Positions 16,048-24,451 of a DNA stretch of 32,384 nt are shown piece after piece. Both the position numbers and the translations under genes were made by a program. The notes beneath the pieces are model-generated. The model was not told the origin of the DNA. It saw nothing but the letters and a program-made list of their open reading frames with translations, and did not search any database. This DNA is from Candidatus Gastranaerophilales bacterium (GTDB lineage Bacteria; Cyanobacteriota; Vampirovibrionia; Gastranaerophilales; Gastranaerophilaceae): NCBI GenBank assembly GCA_944324445.1, contig CALUWL010000015.1, positions 1-32,384 on the forward strand, written 5' to 3'. The stretch's first letter is position 1; the number at the start of each line of letters is the position of its first letter.

Positions 16048-19000
16048 ATGGAATTTCAAAAAGAAGAATTAAATGAAATATTAAATATTTTTCAACAAGA
16101 AAGTATAGAAATAATTTCATCAATGGATGGAAAGCTTTTAATGTTGGAAAAAGACGGCAAAAACACTGAAATTGCTATGCAATTATTTAGAGATGCACAT
16201 TCTCTAAAAGGGTCAGCCCGCATGTTAGGTTTTGAAGATATACAAAACCTTGCTCATAAAATCGAAGACATTATAAGCCTTGTTAAAGAAGAAAAGCTGG
16301 CTATGACATCAAATATAGCAGACACAATTTCAGAATGCTTGGAGTTTATTTCTTCTTTGATTAACAAAACAGTTAGTCAAAAAGAAGAATATAAAAGCCC
16401 CGAAATTCAAACCTACATTGAAAAACTTGAAACAATAATAAATAATTATCAAAATATTGAATCACAAAATTTAACTCAAGAAGAAACCAATCCTATTAAA
16501 AAAGAATTTTTGGAAAAATTTGAAAAAATAGAAAATATTTTAATTGAAATTCTATTCACCATATCAAACGTCAGAAAATCAAAAGATTTTGAAAAAATAT
16601 ATGAAATAGAAGGTGATATCCGGACTTTTGAAAGCATCATCAAAACTATTGATTCAAATATTGCTTCTTCTTTTGAAAACTTTGCACAAAACATTTTAAA
16701 TTCACTCGACAAATTTAAAATGTCGGATAATAAAGAGTTTTCTTTTCTTGAAGTAAATAATTGCGCAATAGCGCTAATTGAAGCTATATCAAAATATGCA
16801 GACAAAGAACATATTAAAAGAAAAGACTATTATGAAATTGTTGAAGAAAAATTAAAAGACAAAAAAACCTCAAATGAAATTAAAGAAATTAACCTAATCG
16901 AACACGAAAAAGCAAATGAAATTATAGAAAGACTTCCTTTGCTTGAATTAAATATTGATTTTTTAAATGATGTTTTTGATTTAATTAATGATTTAATCTC
17001 AAAAGAAAACAACCCTCAAATCAAAACAATATACAAAAACATCAAAGAAACTCTCGAAATATTTAAAGAAAAAAATACCCCCATAACTCACGACATAACC
17101 CTCGGTATAAAAGAAATCTTAAATTCAATCAAACAAAATGATTCAATTCAAATAAAAGAAGCATTAACTAAATCAGATGTCATTAAGACAATGATTAAAT
17201 TCCAATACAAAAATAAAGATGAAAAGTCAGGTAAAATTCAAAACACAGGAGAACTTTCTCAAAAAGAAATTTTAAACACCATAACAAATACTGAAATTAA
17301 AACCCTTAGAGTTGATTCAACCAAACTGGATAATTTAGTTGGACAAATCGGAGAATTAATAGTATCTAAAATCAAAACCAATGAACAACTCTCTCTTGCT
17401 AAAAAAATCAGTAACGATTTAGCTGACTGGCAAAAAAACTTTATTAAAATGGGATACTATATAAAATATTTTGATAAGAAATATCTATCTAACCCAATAG
17501 ATGAAGAAATCCACGACTATAGAAAAATTATTGCATACAATAAGCAACTCTGCGCTTTATCTGAACAACACCAAGAAAAAATTGCTTTCTTGATAAAGGA
17601 AATGTCAAACCTATTTAAACAACTGCAAGAAAGCGAAACCAAATTAAATTCAACCGCAACAGAAATTGAAACAATGGTTAAAAATATGAGAATTTTACCT
17701 CTTTCAACTATATTTCAATTGTTTCCAAGAATGGTTCATAATATTGCCCGAGATAAAAACAAAAAAATAGATTTAATTATAGAAGGTTCAGATGTAACAG
17801 CCGATAAAACAATAATTGAAGAAATTAAAATTCCTTTAATCCACATTATAAGAAATTCTATTGACCATGGAATTGAAGATGTTGAAACAAGAAAATCTTT
17901 AAACAAAAACCCAATAGGAAAAATTGAAATCAATGCAACTTACAAAGATAACAAAGTTATAATTGATGTTAAAGATGATGGCAGGGGCTTAGATATTGAA
18001 AAAATTAAAGCAAAAGCCCTTGAAAAAAAACTTTTAACCGAAGACGAGCTAAATGCCATAAGCAACGAGGAACTTACAAATCTAATATTCTACCCCGGTT
18101 TTTCAACAGAAGATTTTGTAACCGAACTTTCAGGAAGGGGCTTAGGACTTGATATAGTCAATACAAAAATCAGTCAAATGAACGGAAGAGTTGATATATT
18201 TTCAGAATTAAATAAAGGTACTGTGGTTAGAATTATACTTCCTGCAACGGTTGCTACAAAAAAAGTTTTTGTAATTGAAGAACAAAATCAACTATATGCA
18301 GTCGAAACATCTATAATAAAAACCATTGTAAGAATAAATACTGATGAAATTTTTGAAAAAGATAACAGAAGCTACTATATCTACAATGGCTCTGCTGTAG
18401 CTATTTACACCTTATCTCAAATTTTAAATTTTGAAAATGTAGCAAGAGAAACAAGCAAATATACTTTGTTAATAATAGAAACTGACAACACAACCTTCGG
18501 TATTATTGTTGAAAAATTAATATCAGACCAAGAAATTGTACATAAAAAATTAGCGCCGCCATTATATAAAGTTAAACATATTTCAGGCATTACAACTCTT
18601 GCAAACGGTGAAGCGTGTTTAATTTTAAACACATCAGATATTATCTCAACTATTAATTCCAAAAAATTAAGAAGTAAAATAATAAGCAAAAATGGCATAA
18701 TAAAAACTCAAGATAACTTTAAATACAAAATATTGATTGTAGATGACTCTCACACAACAAGAATTCTGCAAAAAAATATTTTATCAAACTACGGCTACAA
18801 TGTTTCAACTGCAACCGATTCAATAAGAGCGCTTGAAAAAATTAAACAAAATAAATACGATTTGATTATAACAGATGTTCAAATGCCCGAAATGAACGGA
18901 TTTGAATTTATTAAAGAATTAAGAAAAATAACAAGTTACGAAAATACGCCGGTAATCGTAGTAAGTTCTGAACCAAAAGAAAAATATTCAAAAGAAGCAG

Positions 19001-19089
19001 AAGAAACCAAAGTAAAAACCTACATACAAAAAAATCTCTTTAAACAAGAAGAACTTCTAGCTGAAATTGAAAAAATTCTAAACTATTGA
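16048..19089 (+). CDS. cheA: Hybrid chemotaxis histidine kinase CheA with C-terminal receiver
   Basis: It autophosphorylates in response to receptor arrays and passes the phosphate to receivers. The N-terminal HPt domain has H51 (AHSLKGSARMLGF). A 300-residue helical region (about 110-405) carries no recognisable P2 or further HPt motif. The dimerisation domain (about 415-560, with MVKNMRILPLSTIF) is longer than usual. The ATPase domain has the N box IIRNSIDHGIED (601-611), DDGRGLD (643-649) and SGRGLGLDIV (695-704). A CheW-like P5 domain (about 735-875) follows. The receiver has D899/D900, phospho-acceptor D943 (ITDVQMPEMNG) and K995. This CheA-REC layout is typical of type IV pilus or cyanobacterial phototaxis systems (for example PixL) as much as of flagellar ones, so its output is uncertain. 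Confidence 0.94.
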   Translation: MEFQKEELNEILNIFQQESIEIISSMDGKLLMLEKDGKNTEIAMQLFRDAHSLKGSARMLGFEDIQNLAHKIEDIISLVKEEKLAMTSNIADTISECLEFISSLINKTVSQKEEYKSPEIQTYIEKLETIINNYQNIESQNLTQEETNPIKKEFLEKFEKIENILIEILFTISNVRKSKDFEKIYEIEGDIRTFESIIKTIDSNIASSFENFAQNILNSLDKFKMSDNKEFSFLEVNNCAIALIEAISKYADKEHIKRKDYYEIVEEKLKDKKTSNEIKEINLIEHEKANEIIERLPLLELNIDFLNDVFDLINDLISKENNPQIKTIYKNIKETLEIFKEKNTPITHDITLGIKEILNSIKQNDSIQIKEALTKSDVIKTMIKFQYKNKDEKSGKIQNTGELSQKEILNTITNTEIKTLRVDSTKLDNLVGQIGELIVSKIKTNEQLSLAKKISNDLADWQKNFIKMGYYIKYFDKKYLSNPIDEEIHDYRKIIAYNKQLCALSEQHQEKIAFLIKEMSNLFKQLQESETKLNSTATEIETMVKNMRILPLSTIFQLFPRMVHNIARDKNKKIDLIIEGSDVTADKTIIEEIKIPLIHIIRNSIDHGIEDVETRKSLNKNPIGKIEINATYKDNKVIIDVKDDGRGLDIEKIKAKALEKKLLTEDELNAISNEELTNLIFYPGFSTEDFVTELSGRGLGLDIVNTKISQMNGRVDIFSELNKGTVVRIILPATVATKKVFVIEEQNQLYAVETSIIKTIVRINTDEIFEKDNRSYYIYNGSAVAIYTLSQILNFENVARETSKYTLLIIETDNTTFGIIVEKLISDQEIVHKKLAPPLYKVKHISGITTLANGEACLILNTSDIISTINSKKLRSKIISKNGIIKTQDNFKYKILIVDDSHTTRILQKNILSNYGYNVSTATDSIRALEKIKQNKYDLIITDVQMPEMNGFEFIKELRKITSYENTPVIVVSSEPKEKYSKEAEETKVKTYIQKNLFKQEELLAEIEKILNY

Positions 19090-19725
19090 TTTTAAACCAT
19101 CAACAAGAACAAAGCGCCCAAGAGGCACTACTTTGCAATATTGTTCCAAACATTTTATAAAACATTTATTTTCGCAAAAACCGCCTGAAATGCAAAGTTT
19201 TTCAGGATTTTTTGTAAAAGCAAAAGCGTTATATGCAATCCCATGGATAAATTTTGAAATTGCAATCTTAGGCTCCATTCCGCCTGATACATCATCCATA
19301 ATTTTTTCCAAACCAAAAATACCGCAAGTTATTGCATATTTTTCTTTTGTAAAAACCAAATCATCCAAATTGACATTATAAAATTTTAAAAGCATTTCAA
19401 CAGTAGCACCTGTTGCACTTGCACAAGAAGAATTCCAGTCCATATCTTGAAATTTTTTATTTTGATATTTTACCCATTTAATATCTCTTGAACCCAAATC
19501 AAGCACTATAAAATCATCTTCAAGATATTTCCTTGCGCCGTTTGCTAAAGCTACAACTTCATTTTCATAATTATCCGTTTTTATAATACTGTGTCCTGTT
19601 GCTCTGTTTGGTTTTATATCAAGCTTTTTAAGAGTACTTGTCGGGATAACTTCATATTTTTTTTCTTCATTTTCAACTTTTAAAATTTTTGTCCAGGTTG
19701 TTCCTGCATCAACATATATTTCCAT
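19078..19725 (-). CDS. Small ASKHA ATPase, 2-hydroxyacyl-CoA dehydratase activase-like (BadF/BcrA family)
   Basis: The N-terminus MEIYVDAGTTWTKILKVE matches the phosphate-1 motif of the ASKHA fold and FIVLDLGSRDIKWVK (72-86) matches phosphate-2. Activases of the HgdC type carry two cysteines per subunit that hold a [4Fe-4S] cluster at the dimer interface. Corresponding cysteines are C101 (SSCASATGA) and C134 (ITCGIFG). The C-terminal glycine motif (ISGGFCENK) is present and unusually cysteine-rich (C178, C184, C188, C192, C197). Length 215 is shorter than the usual 250-270. Such proteins use ATP to fire a low-potential electron into a partner enzyme. No classical dehydratase subunits are adjacent; the partner is probably the gene three bases upstream. 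Its 3' end overlaps cheA by 12 bases. Confidence 0.75.
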   Translation of the reverse strand: MEIYVDAGTTWTKILKVENEEKKYEVIPTSTLKKLDIKPNRATGHSIIKTDNYENEVVALANGARKYLEDDFIVLDLGSRDIKWVKYQNKKFQDMDWNSSCASATGATVEMLLKFYNVNLDDLVFTKEKYAITCGIFGLEKIMDDVSGGMEPKIAISKFIHGIAYNAFAFTKNPEKLCISGGFCENKCFIKCLEQYCKVVPLGRFVLVDGLKSIV

Positions 19726-19728
19726 TTA

Positions 19729-20463
19729 TTACCTCAACTTTATAAATGCTTCTATTTTTGCCCTGACTGAAGCATTTGAACAACCGTCTACATCAATAAA
19801 AAGCCCTTCATATTTATTTGCAAGATATTTTGCAAGCTGACTTTTAGAACAAAACGCCTGCACAAAAAACACTGTAGGAATATCGGCATCAACATAACTT
19901 TCGAGCTGAAAATCACCGGGGTAACCTGCTTCAACAGCTCGACACCACCCAAAAACCTCAGTTTCTCGCGGGAACAATTCCAATATTGAAAGATCATTCG
20001 GCGGCACACCCCAAAACCCAAATTGAGGTTTAACCGATTTTAAATAAGAATAGTCTTTTTGCTCAACAATATTTTTTGTAATCAATTCAATTTTTTCTTT
20101 TAAAGGCAGCGAACTTTTTGAAATTGGTATATTAATTTTTTCTATATCAGGGCAAACATCTTCAAAAACAGATTGAATAACTTTAAAGCCCGATTTTTTT
20201 AATATCTCACTTGCAAAATAAGCACTATCACATTTATCTTTTCCAATTGGAGCTAGTATTTTTATAATTCTATCCTTTAAATTCATTGCATTATTATAAA
20301 TATTTTTTATTATGACGCAATAATTCTCAGGCAAAATCTTTAAATCAACAGCACCAAAATCAATATCCAAATCAACCCATTTAGCATTTGGATATTCGAT
20401 TTTAGTTTTATTTATCAATTCTTTTTCGGGATACCCCCAAAAAGCAATAATATCTTTGTTCAT
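19729..20463 (-). CDS. Unrecognised Cys-containing protein with internal duplication, activase partner candidate
   Basis: I recognise no family. The 244 residues show two halves that start alike: IIAFWGYPEKEL near residue 5 and FGFWGVPPNDL near residue 148, each followed by an (Y/F)P turn. Cysteines are at 49, 78, 104, 174, 205 and 228, several in short conserved-looking settings (GWCRAVE, QAFCSKSQLA, VDGCSNAS). There is no signal peptide or membrane segment, so it is cytoplasmic. It sits 6 bases after the FAD oxidoreductase gene and 3 bases before the activase-like gene, so the three are almost certainly one transcript. It may be the acceptor of the activase's electron, perhaps through a metal cluster; this is inference from position and cysteines only. 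Confidence 0.6.
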   Translation of the reverse strand: MNKDIIAFWGYPEKELINKTKIEYPNAKWVDLDIDFGAVDLKILPENYCVIIKNIYNNAMNLKDRIIKILAPIGKDKCDSAYFASEILKKSGFKVIQSVFEDVCPDIEKINIPISKSSLPLKEKIELITKNIVEQKDYSYLKSVKPQFGFWGVPPNDLSILELFPRETEVFGWCRAVEAGYPGDFQLESYVDADIPTVFFVQAFCSKSQLAKYLANKYEGLFIDVDGCSNASVRAKIEAFIKLR

Positions 20464-20469
20464 AATTAA

Positions 20470-21852
20470 TTAAAGTACATGTCTTTTTGCAATAACTCTT
20501 GCCACATGAACACCTGATGCGCTAGCTTGCATCAAACCTCTTGTAACGCCTGCACCGTCGCCTATTGCAAAAAGATTTTTAACACCAAGTGTTTCAAGTT
20601 CATTTGAAACTAAAACTCTTGCAGAATAGAATTTAACTTCAATACCATATAAAAGTGTATATCTTGAAGCAACACCCGGAGCAATTTTATCAAGCGCATA
20701 AAGCATTTCAATAATGCTAAGCAGTTGTCTATATGGTAAAACAAGACTCAAATCACCGGGGGTAGCGCATTCTAGCGTTGGTTGTATAATTGATTCTTTG
20801 ATTCTTTGAGGAGTAGAACGACGACCGTCCAATAAATCTCCAAATCTTTGAACCAAAATTCCGCCAGACAACATATTTGCCAATGATGCTATATGTTGAC
20901 CATATTTAATAGGCTCATGGAAAGGTTCCGTAAATTTCTTTGAAACCAAAAGAGCAAAGTTTGTATTAGGAGTCTTTTTATCAGCGTAAGAATGACCATT
21001 TACCGTTGAAATTCCGTTATAGTTTTCATTTACAACTTCGCCGTTAGGATTCATACAAAACGTTCTTACTTCATCACCAAAAGTCGGCGCATGATAAATT
21101 AATTTGGATTCATATAATCTTGAAGTAATAGGCTCCATAACAGCCGCCGGCAATTCAACACGAACACCGACATCTACTGCATTATTAACCATTTCAACTT
21201 TATGTTTAATAAATTGTTTAGATAGCCAATCTGCACCTTCTCTACCTGGGGCAACTACAACATATTCAGCAAAATATTCTCTGCCTTCTTTAGTTGTAAA
21301 GCCTTTAATTACATCGTCTTTAATGATAAGTTCTTCAACTTGTTCATTGTTAATTATATCAATTCTTGATTCCAAATAATCCTGCATTGATTTTAAAACT
21401 GCAAGAGATTTTTCTGTTCCCAAGTGTCTAACAGGAGAATGCACAAGTTTTAGTTCTGCCAATGTTGCAGCATGTTCAATATCTGCAAAATCAGCTCTAT
21501 TTGTACCAAAAACTGTTTGAGTTGCGCCATGATCAAGGTAGATATTATCGCAATATTCAATTAGATTTTCAACATCATTATAAGGCATATAATCAACCAA
21601 ATGCCCGCCAACTTCAGGCGTTAAGGTTAATTTACCGTCAGAAAATGCTCCTGCGCCGCCCCAGCCGCAAAGAAGACCGCAGGTTTTGCAAGATAGGCAT
21701 TTCTTTTGACCTTCTCTTATCGGGCAAACTCTTTTTTCAATTTTTCTGCCTTTTTCTATTAATAAAACTTTCCAATCAGGTTTTAATTTGGTAATTTCTA
21801 AAGCAGTAAAAATTCCTGCAGGGCCGCCGCCGATTATTGCAACATTATACAT
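20470..21852 (-). CDS. FAD-dependent oxidoreductase with Cys-rich motif (COG2509-like)
   Basis: The N-terminal dinucleotide-binding motif GGGPAGIFTALE (8-19) and its acidic partner VLLIEKG are clear. The C-terminal FAD motif NLFAIGDGAGVTRGLMQASA is present. Between residues 43 and 62 lie five cysteines, C43, C52, C55, C58 and C62, just before GWGGAGAFSDGK. This is characteristic of the COG2509 group and suggests an iron-sulfur cluster or disulfide site. Substrate and electron partner are unknown for this group. It is the first gene of the three-gene minus-strand cassette, has a purine-rich ribosome site (AAGGAAG) and diverges from clpP across 193 bases. A role as electron donor to the activase-like protein downstream is possible but inferred. 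Confidence 0.82.
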   Translation of the reverse strand: MYNVAIIGGGPAGIFTALEITKLKPDWKVLLIEKGRKIEKRVCPIREGQKKCLSCKTCGLLCGWGGAGAFSDGKLTLTPEVGGHLVDYMPYNDVENLIEYCDNIYLDHGATQTVFGTNRADFADIEHAATLAELKLVHSPVRHLGTEKSLAVLKSMQDYLESRIDIINNEQVEELIIKDDVIKGFTTKEGREYFAEYVVVAPGREGADWLSKQFIKHKVEMVNNAVDVGVRVELPAAVMEPITSRLYESKLIYHAPTFGDEVRTFCMNPNGEVVNENYNGISTVNGHSYADKKTPNTNFALLVSKKFTEPFHEPIKYGQHIASLANMLSGGILVQRFGDLLDGRRSTPQRIKESIIQPTLECATPGDLSLVLPYRQLLSIIEMLYALDKIAPGVASRYTLLYGIEVKFYSARVLVSNELETLGVKNLFAIGDGAGVTRGLMQASASGVHVARVIAKRHVL

Positions 21853-22019
21853 ATTTTCTTCCTTCTTTCAGACTAATTTTAGGAGATATTCCAAATAACA
21901 GGTAATGCATCCTATTACATTTTACTATAAAAAAATAATTTACCCTTTTTGTTTAATTGAATTTTAAAATAGCTTAATAAAATACTGAAATTAAATGAAA
22001 ATTAAAACAAATTTTATAT

Positions 22020-22025
22020 TATAAT
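22020..22025 (+). promoter_or_regulatory. Consensus -10 element of the clpP promoter
   Basis: A perfect TATAAT stands 20 bases before the clpP start, in the 193-base divergent spacer (21853-22045). No good -35 is visible at the right distance. The ribosome site AAGGA (22034-22038) has normal spacing to the ATG. No CIRCE or other heat-shock operator was recognised. In the rest of the spacer I see only AT-rich sequence and a weak GTAAT/ATTAC repeat near 21902-21918. Confidence 0.45.
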
Positions 22026-22045
22026 GTTAAAAAAAGGAAAAAATT

Positions 22046-22654
22046 ATGTACGGTATTAATGAATACAAAATTATGGACTATGTCCCAACAGTAATTGAAG
22101 CTTCAAGCCGAGGAGAAAGGTCTTTTGATATTTTTTCAAGACTTTTAAGAGAAAGAATAATTTTCCTAGGTTCAGAAATTGACGATGATGTTGCAAATTC
22201 AGTTGTAGCACAATTATTACTTTTAGATAGCGAAAACTCCGAAAAAGATATTATGCTATATATCAACTCTCCCGGAGGAGTGATAACTGCCGGTATGGCA
22301 ATATATGACACTATGAAACTTATAAAAGCCGATGTTTCAACAATTTGCTTGGGAGATGCAGCTTCAATGGGCGCTTTTTTACTTTCGGGCGGAACAAAAG
22401 GCAAACGTTTAGCGCTTCCTAATTCAAGAATAATGATTCACCAACCCTTAGGCGGAGCTAAAGGTCAAGCAACCGATATTGAAATTGAAGCAAAAGAAAT
22501 TTTAAGAATGAAAGCTATGCTAAATGAGCTTCTAGCAGAACACACAGGACAAAAACTGGAAACAATCAAAAAAGACACAGAACGTGATAACTTTATGAGC
22601 GCCGAAGAAGCCCTCAAATACGGTCTTATAGATAAAATAATCACAAAAGATTAA
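22046..22654 (+). CDS. clpP: ATP-dependent Clp protease proteolytic subunit ClpP
   Basis: ClpP forms the 14-subunit proteolytic chamber that degrades proteins fed by ClpA/ClpC/ClpX. The catalytic triad is S107 ([10 protein letters not shown]), H132 (MIHQP) and D181 ([12 protein letters not shown]). The N-terminus with [20 protein letters not shown] is typical, and the residues before ASMGA are GD where GQ is usual. Length 202 is standard. No clpX or tig neighbours it; clpP stands alone here, with a GT39 gene convergent and overlapping by four bases through a shared TTAA. Confidence 0.96.
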   Translation: MYGINEYKIMDYVPTVIEASSRGERSFDIFSRLLRERIIFLGSEIDDDVANSVVAQLLLLDSENSEKDIMLYINSPGGVITAGMAIYDTMKLIKADVSTICLGDAASMGAFLLSGGTKGKRLALPNSRIMIHQPLGGAKGQATDIEIEAKEILRMKAMLNELLAEHTGQKLETIKKDTERDNFMSAEEALKYGLIDKIITKD

Positions 22655-24336
22655 TATTGAAATTCATAAATCATCCAATTATAGCTTTGTTTTTTGTTTA
22701 AATAAGTAAGTCTGGATGAAGCAATTTCAATAACAGAATTTCTAATATAACTTGAAATCAGATACAAAAAGGGAATTTCTTTGTATCTGATTTCATTTTT
22801 TGCTATATTTTTTAAACTTTTACTATCAAACAAACTGACACTTGTAAGATCAACTATAAAAAACCTTTCGCCCTTTTTCATTTTAGAAAAAACTACTTCA
22901 TCAAGTCTTTTTTCAACTTTTTCTTTGTTATTTTCTAAAAAAAAAACTTTATACAATTCATGCCCGTTTTTATAAGCATCATAAGTATCGCCTTTTTCTA
23001 AAACCAGCGGAAAGTTATACTTATTAATTGAAGAAGCTATGTAATCGCTATCATTATAGTATTTTGTGAAATGCGTTTTTGGATAGTATAAAAAAAGAAT
23101 TTTATCATTTTTTTGAATGCCCATATCTTGCATAGCAACAACAGGAAGCCTCTGTCCTTCTTCTCTTACAAGCCTTATAGCTGAAGTATGAGATACTATA
23201 ATAAAAAATAAGCTCATAAAAATATAAACGGTGGCAAGCATAATCTTTGAATTTTTAGAATTTAGCTCAGCCCAGCCGATAGCTGCCATTAAAATTAAAA
23301 TCGGATATAATTCTGTTAAATATTTTGTTAAAAATATTATTTTTCCTGCAATAGAAGCAATCAACACAGTTAGAAACGTTGCCGTAAAGACTGCAAGAAA
23401 GTATTTATTTATTCTTTTTGAATCAATATTTGATTTTATTATTAAAAATAAAACAATTGAAGCAGGAATAATTGCAAATAATATAAATCCGACATTTATA
23501 ACATCATTTCTTATTATTTGATGATAAAAACTCATAGGAGAATTTGTGATATTTTTTAACACCGGCGAAAATAAATCCGTAAAATAGAAAAATATCTTTG
23601 ACCAGCTAAAAGGCGCCCACCATTGTGAAAAATACGTAGGATGTGCAAAAATCCTGAATAGAAAAGGTATCAAAGGTAAACACAATATTAACCCTGCTAA
23701 AATTGGGATATAAAAATCGTCTGCATCTTTTTTCTTTTTTGCCTTTTGTTTAAATGCCAAAAGTCCAAAAACATTAAACAATACAAAAACAAAACCTATT
23801 GTATGCTCTAAAATCAATAAAACAGAAAAAAATGTAAGCCACCAGCAATTTTTCTTACTTGGCGCATAGTGCATTTTTATAGAATACAAAAGAATTAAAG
23901 AAGAAAGAAGAAAAATCATTGAATAAATTCTTACTTCTTGTGAAAAATATATTAAAAACGAGCTTATTGCCCCAATTAGCGCACAAGCTAAACCGATTTG
24001 GATTGAATAGCATTTTGTTTGATAGTTTTTTCCGACAAAATACATAACCAAACACCCCAAAAGATTAGGCACAAGCGAAGATAATCTCAACATAAAATCA
24101 GAATTTTTAAAAATTGCCATCCAAATCTTTAAATAAAAATAATGCAGGGGCGCATGACAATTTGTTTTTATTCCTTCAAAAAAATCAAAAGGGAATTTTA
24201 ACATAGAAATTGAATATGCTATATATTCATCATTCCAAAGCCCTTCGGGCTTATTTAAATTCCACAACCTTAATCCTAATCCAATCAGTAATATTACCGT
24301 TAAAATTACTTTGTTATCTTTAAAAAATTCTTTCAT
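22651..24336 (-). CDS. GT39-family membrane glycosyltransferase (PMT/ArnT-like)
   Basis: The N-terminal part reads [20 protein letters not shown], with the acidic pair D36-E37 in the first external loop, where GT-C enzymes keep the catalytic acid. About eleven to thirteen hydrophobic helices follow up to residue 400. The C-terminal 150 residues form a soluble, presumably periplasmic domain. Enzymes of this type transfer a sugar from a polyprenyl-phosphate donor to lipid A, another glycolipid or a protein. The acceptor cannot be read from the sequence. It is monocistronic here, between clpP (convergent) and the divergent pseudo-receiver gene. Confidence 0.85.
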   Translation of the reverse strand: MKEFFKDNKVILTVILLIGLGLRLWNLNKPEGLWNDEYIAYSISMLKFPFDFFEGIKTNCHAPLHYFYLKIWMAIFKNSDFMLRLSSLVPNLLGCLVMYFVGKNYQTKCYSIQIGLACALIGAISSFLIYFSQEVRIYSMIFLLSSLILLYSIKMHYAPSKKNCWWLTFFSVLLILEHTIGFVFVLFNVFGLLAFKQKAKKKKDADDFYIPILAGLILCLPLIPFLFRIFAHPTYFSQWWAPFSWSKIFFYFTDLFSPVLKNITNSPMSFYHQIIRNDVINVGFILFAIIPASIVLFLIIKSNIDSKRINKYFLAVFTATFLTVLIASIAGKIIFLTKYLTELYPILILMAAIGWAELNSKNSKIMLATVYIFMSLFFIIVSHTSAIRLVREEGQRLPVVAMQDMGIQKNDKILFLYYPKTHFTKYYNDSDYIASSINKYNFPLVLEKGDTYDAYKNGHELYKVFFLENNKEKVEKRLDEVVFSKMKKGERFFIVDLTSVSLFDSKSLKNIAKNEIRYKEIPFLYLISSYIRNSVIEIASSRLTYLNKKQSYNWMIYEFQY

Positions 24337-24451
24337 AAAATTAATTTTAGCAGAATTAGTTTATATTGTCATTTGTAAATTTTTTGCTAAAAAAGTTGTT
24401 TTTGTAGTATTGTAATAATTAAGTAGAATTATTTTGGAGTAACAGTTATTA

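Noticed and set aside
19078..19725. Ordinary sugar kinase or pantothenate kinase (type III) of the ASKHA fold
   Set aside because: The two cysteines in CASATGA and TCGIFG settings match the activase group and have no place in those kinases.
21462..21794. Open frame of 110 codons on the plus strand inside the FAD oxidoreductase gene
   Set aside because: The minus strand encodes conserved FAD-binding and Cys motifs there; the plus-strand product is Gln/Tyr/Leu-rich with no recognisable feature.
22078..22404. Open frame of 108 codons opposite clpP
   Set aside because: It is antisense to the clpP catalytic region and has no start signal; a shadow frame.
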